26,262 nucleotides of DNA from Mucinivorans sp036654415. GTDB lineage: Bacteria > Bacteroidota > Bacteroidia > Bacteroidales > Rikenellaceae. Position numbers and translations under genes: made by a program. Position 1 is the first letter of the stretch. Each line of letters starts with the position of its first letter. Location: assembly GCA_036654415.1 (NCBI GenBank), contig JAVVSB010000028.1, forward strand, positions 1 through 26,262. The letters run 5' to 3'. A model generated the notes under the pieces. That model was not told the origin of the DNA. It did not search any database and was given only the letters and a program-made list of their open reading frames with translations. Positions 24,443 to 26,262 of this stretch are shown here, piece after piece.

Positions 24443-25747
24443 TTGCAATACCCCATCATAAGATATACCTTATGTCTATTGGTTTTAATGAGCAGTTGCG
24501 GGGCGCGCGTAGCCTCGCAGTGGGATAGTTTGGCCGTGGTGAATCAAAACCGCGAAGCTGACTCGGCACTGCTTTTTCAATACCCATTCCTTAATTTACT
24601 ATCCGACACCATCATCGACCCCACGGGGTCCATGGACTCTTTTCGCAGCACATTGGAGCTCTTGGGTGGGCCTCAGGTCGACTCGCTAGCCGTGCACTGC
24701 TCGGTGGTACACTATGGCGACTCGCACATTCAGGCTGGACACCTGAGTGAAACAGTGATGCACCGTCTGCAAAACCAATACGGTAATGCAGGGCGCGGCA
24801 CAATTGTACCATACCGCCTTATGAGTAGCAACGAACCACGCGATTACAGCATTCGCAGCAACACTATTTTTGAACGCGCCTCAATTATCGAGCGTAGCCC
24901 ATGCTGCCCACCTGGAGTCACAGGCATAACCCTGAAAGGGCCACGGGCAGGCTACTTTTTCACCCTGCGGAGTTTTGTGGTGCCCGAATATCCCAATCAA
25001 GATTACCGTTTTAATCGTGTAGTGGTATTGCATGACTCACTCGCCCCGATGGTCACAGCCAAAGAGGAGCTGCTCGACACCGAGGCCTTTTCGGATATTT
25101 ATAACTGTTACTCAACCAGCATTGACCTAAAAGAGGCCTCCGACTCCCTAGAACTCTATACCTATGCTAAAGGCGACTTATCCACGGGCGGCATCTACGG
25201 CTTTTCGCTCGAAAACGGCCACTCAGGGGTACTCTACCACTCCTTGGGGGTCAACTCGGCTTGCTACCTACACTGGGGAGCATACCCCGAGATTGCCACA
25301 CAAAGTGTGGCTCTACAAGCTAACCTAATTATAGTGTCACTGGGAACCAACGAGGCCGCAGGGGGTAACTTTATTGACGAGGTTTTCTACAATGAAATCG
25401 ACTCTTTTATTAGTGGACTTCGAAGGGCAAACCCCACGGTGCCCATACTACTGACCACACCAGTCGAAAATATGCGCTCAAAAAGACGTAGCCGCGAGGT
25501 CAACCGAAACATAGCACGTGTAGCCAAAACCATAAAAGACTACGGCCAAGACCATGGCATAGCTGTGCTGGACCTCTTTGAGGCCTGCGGCGGTAGTGGC
25601 TCGGTGGTCAAGTGGAACGAGGCGTCGATGATGCAACGTGACAAAATACACTTCACCCCCCAGGGGTACAATATCCAAGGATTGCTTATCTACTACGCCC
25701 TTATTTCGCGCAACGGAGCGGGGGTATTCCTACACCAAAAACCATAA
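24443..25747 (+). CDS. SGNH/GDSL-hydrolase lipoprotein
   Basis: A 434-residue lipoprotein. Motifs of an SGNH esterase: VVHYGDSHIQAGHL with nucleophile Ser94, YGNAGRG (Gly block), IIVSLGTNEA (Asn block) and the catalytic Asp/His in DKIHFTPQGYN. Members of this type in Bacteroidota often act on O-acetylated wall or surface polysaccharide; that is inferred. The start is unusual: an in-frame stop at 24434-24436 leaves only ATT (24440), TTG (24443) or ATG (24488). The ATG would give MSSCG and lose the signal, whereas TTG gives a signal ending in LVLMSSC (Cys19). I therefore call TTG. It is transcribed alone and no acyltransferase (MBOAT) partner is next to it. Confidence 0.85.
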   Translation: MQYPIIRYTLCLLVLMSSCGARVASQWDSLAVVNQNREADSALLFQYPFLNLLSDTIIDPTGSMDSFRSTLELLGGPQVDSLAVHCSVVHYGDSHIQAGHLSETVMHRLQNQYGNAGRGTIVPYRLMSSNEPRDYSIRSNTIFERASIIERSPCCPPGVTGITLKGPRAGYFFTLRSFVVPEYPNQDYRFNRVVVLHDSLAPMVTAKEELLDTEAFSDIYNCYSTSIDLKEASDSLELYTYAKGDLSTGGIYGFSLENGHSGVLYHSLGVNSACYLHWGAYPEIATQSVALQANLIIVSLGTNEAAGGNFIDEVFYNEIDSFISGLRRANPTVPILLTTPVENMRSKRRSREVNRNIARVAKTIKDYGQDHGIAVLDLFEACGGSGSVVKWNEASMMQRDKIHFTPQGYNIQGLLIYYALISRNGAGVFLHQKP

Positions 25748-25950
25748 AAAAGTGAACAAACCAATTGCTGAGGCAGTCCCTTTTTGAGATATACATAGAA
25801 GTATGTCGCAAACAACAGTAACATAGCGTATTAGTTTGATTAACCATGCAGATTTTGAGCCAAAGAGGGTAATCTCGTGGCAAAAACAGACCTTTTTCGG
25901 CAAAAGACACTATTCGGATGTAATGGTTCATGTAGCCCGGTTTCGTATCT
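25748..25950. other. gene-free stretch, possible insertion-sequence scar
   Basis: No gene is recognisable. Bases 25769-25788 (TGAGGCAGTCCCTTTTTGAG) look like the GAGGC...GTC...TTTGAG termini of IS elements common in Bacteroidota, but no matching inverted copy is visible in the window. On the minus strand one frame is open over about 290 bases across this stretch into the SGNH gene, but its translation is not recognised and I do not call it a gene. Confidence 0.25.
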
Positions 25951-25980
25951 TGAATTATCGAAAAAGTTGAAGCCGCTTTT

Positions 25981-26142
25981 ATGGCTTTCAAAATTGACGC
26001 TACGGCTCAGGTGTCAACTGGAAATAGAGCAGCTGGCACACAGGCTCGTAAAGCATCGCTGGAAATTAAAAAGGCAATGAAAGAATTTCGCAAGGTTTCG
26101 ATTGAAGACGTCGAAGAGATAAAAATGAATCTTTCCTCATAA
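25981..26142 (+). pseudogene. Hc1-like histone H1 homologue, N-terminus without ATG
   Basis: From the ATG the product is 53 residues: GNRAAGTQARKASLEIKKAM followed by KEFRKVSIED matches the small Lys-rich Hc1-type DNA-binding protein of Bacteroidota. The family normally has about 15 further N-terminal residues. That segment is still readable in frame upstream (25954-25980: IIEKVEAAF) but begins after a TGA at 25951-25953 and has no ATG, only ATT. Just before it, CGTATCTTGAATTATC looks like a TATCTTTG -7 element that lost one T. The gene is thus either a recent pseudogene, a short form starting at 25981, or a gene with an ATT start. The C-terminus (EEIKMNLSS) is also atypical. A terminator follows at once. 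Confidence 0.6.
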
Positions 26143-26175
26143 ACAGACATCATAACTATGTCTGTTTGTTTTTCT
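26141..26175 (+). terminator. intrinsic terminator after the histone-like gene
   Basis: A perfect 10-bp stem (26141-26150 with 26158-26167), 7-base loop, then GTTTTTC on the plus strand. It begins at the stop codon of the Hc1-like gene. Confidence 0.85.
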
Positions 26176-26262
26176 ATCTTTTCCGATACTCACTCGGACG
26201 CACTCCTGTGTGTAACAAAAAGTATTTTCCAAAGAATGATTGGTCGGAAAAATTGAGCTCTT
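26174..26262 (-). CDS. AraC-family transcriptional regulator, C-terminal end (partial)
   Basis: The last 28 residues of a gene whose start lies beyond the right edge: ELNFSDQSFFGKYFLLHTG then VRPSEYRKR and stop (TAG at 26176-26174). This is the second helix-turn-helix of AraC regulators (FSDQSxFxxxFxxxxGxxPxxYR), which binds DNA. Ligand and targets cannot be inferred from this fragment. It converges with the histone-like gene across the terminator. Confidence 0.85.
   Translation of the reverse strand, partial: ELNFSDQSFFGKYFLLHTGVRPSEYRKR

Noticed and set aside
25701..25991. 96-codon minus-strand open frame near the right end
   Set aside because: It overlaps the SGNH and histone-like genes and its translation is not recognised; better explained as chance or an IS remnant.

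Overview
The window looks like a chromosomal segment of a Bacteroidales-type bacterium (phylum Bacteroidota). Evidence: promoters that fit the Bacteroidota -7 element TAnnTTTG sit in nearly every intergenic gap, starts lack Shine-Dalgarno sequences, short lipoprotein signals end in a Cys, and the gene content is typical (paired mutA/mutB, DUF4296 lipoprotein, bacterial GH3-family enzyme, serine-type sulfatase, Hc1-like histone). I cannot name a genus from sequence alone. Most of the window is dense core metabolism and maintenance; the accessory-looking parts are the left edge, 4.3-4.65 kb, and the last 500 bases.

Layout. 1-232: unassigned left edge and a perfect 29-bp hairpin behind mutB. 239-4300 (-): mutA-mutB, the two subunits of B12-dependent methylmalonyl-CoA mutase. 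4301-4646: gene-free, with a candidate 162-bp MITE. 4647-5390 (+): exported SPOR-like protein. 5421-6170 (-): ferredoxin/NuoB-like fusion protein that has lost all four expected N2 cluster cysteines. 6223-7593 (+): exported sulfatase. 7601-11874 (-): apparent five-gene operon ridA, GH97-N-domain-like lipoprotein, rimO, DUF4296 lipoprotein, amidohydrolase. 11946-12383 (+): META/HslJ lipoprotein, divergent from ridA. 12468-17161 (-): murF then putA. 17223-20912 (+): tight five-gene operon dtd, long-chain polyprenyl synthase, folP, pentapeptide-repeat protein, CPBP-family membrane protein with altered catalytic motifs. 20900-24330 (-): operon GH3, deoxynucleoside kinase, rRNA m5C methyltransferase. 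24443-25747 (+): SGNH-hydrolase lipoprotein with a non-ATG start. 25748-26262: possible IS scar, Hc1 histone-like gene lacking its normal start, terminator, and the C-terminus of an AraC-type regulator running off the right edge.

How it works together. MutAB interconverts succinyl-CoA and methylmalonyl-CoA (propionate pathway); PutA oxidises proline to glutamate; MurF builds peptidoglycan precursor; the prenyl synthase probably makes the menaquinone side chain; FolP makes folate; RimO, Dtd and the rRNA methyltransferase serve translation; sulfatase, SPOR-like and SGNH proteins act in the envelope. No complete new multi-gene system is evident. The best leads are the cysteine-less NuoB-like fusion, the stand-alone GH97 N-domain-like lipoprotein, and the pentapeptide-repeat plus degenerate CPBP pair behind folP.
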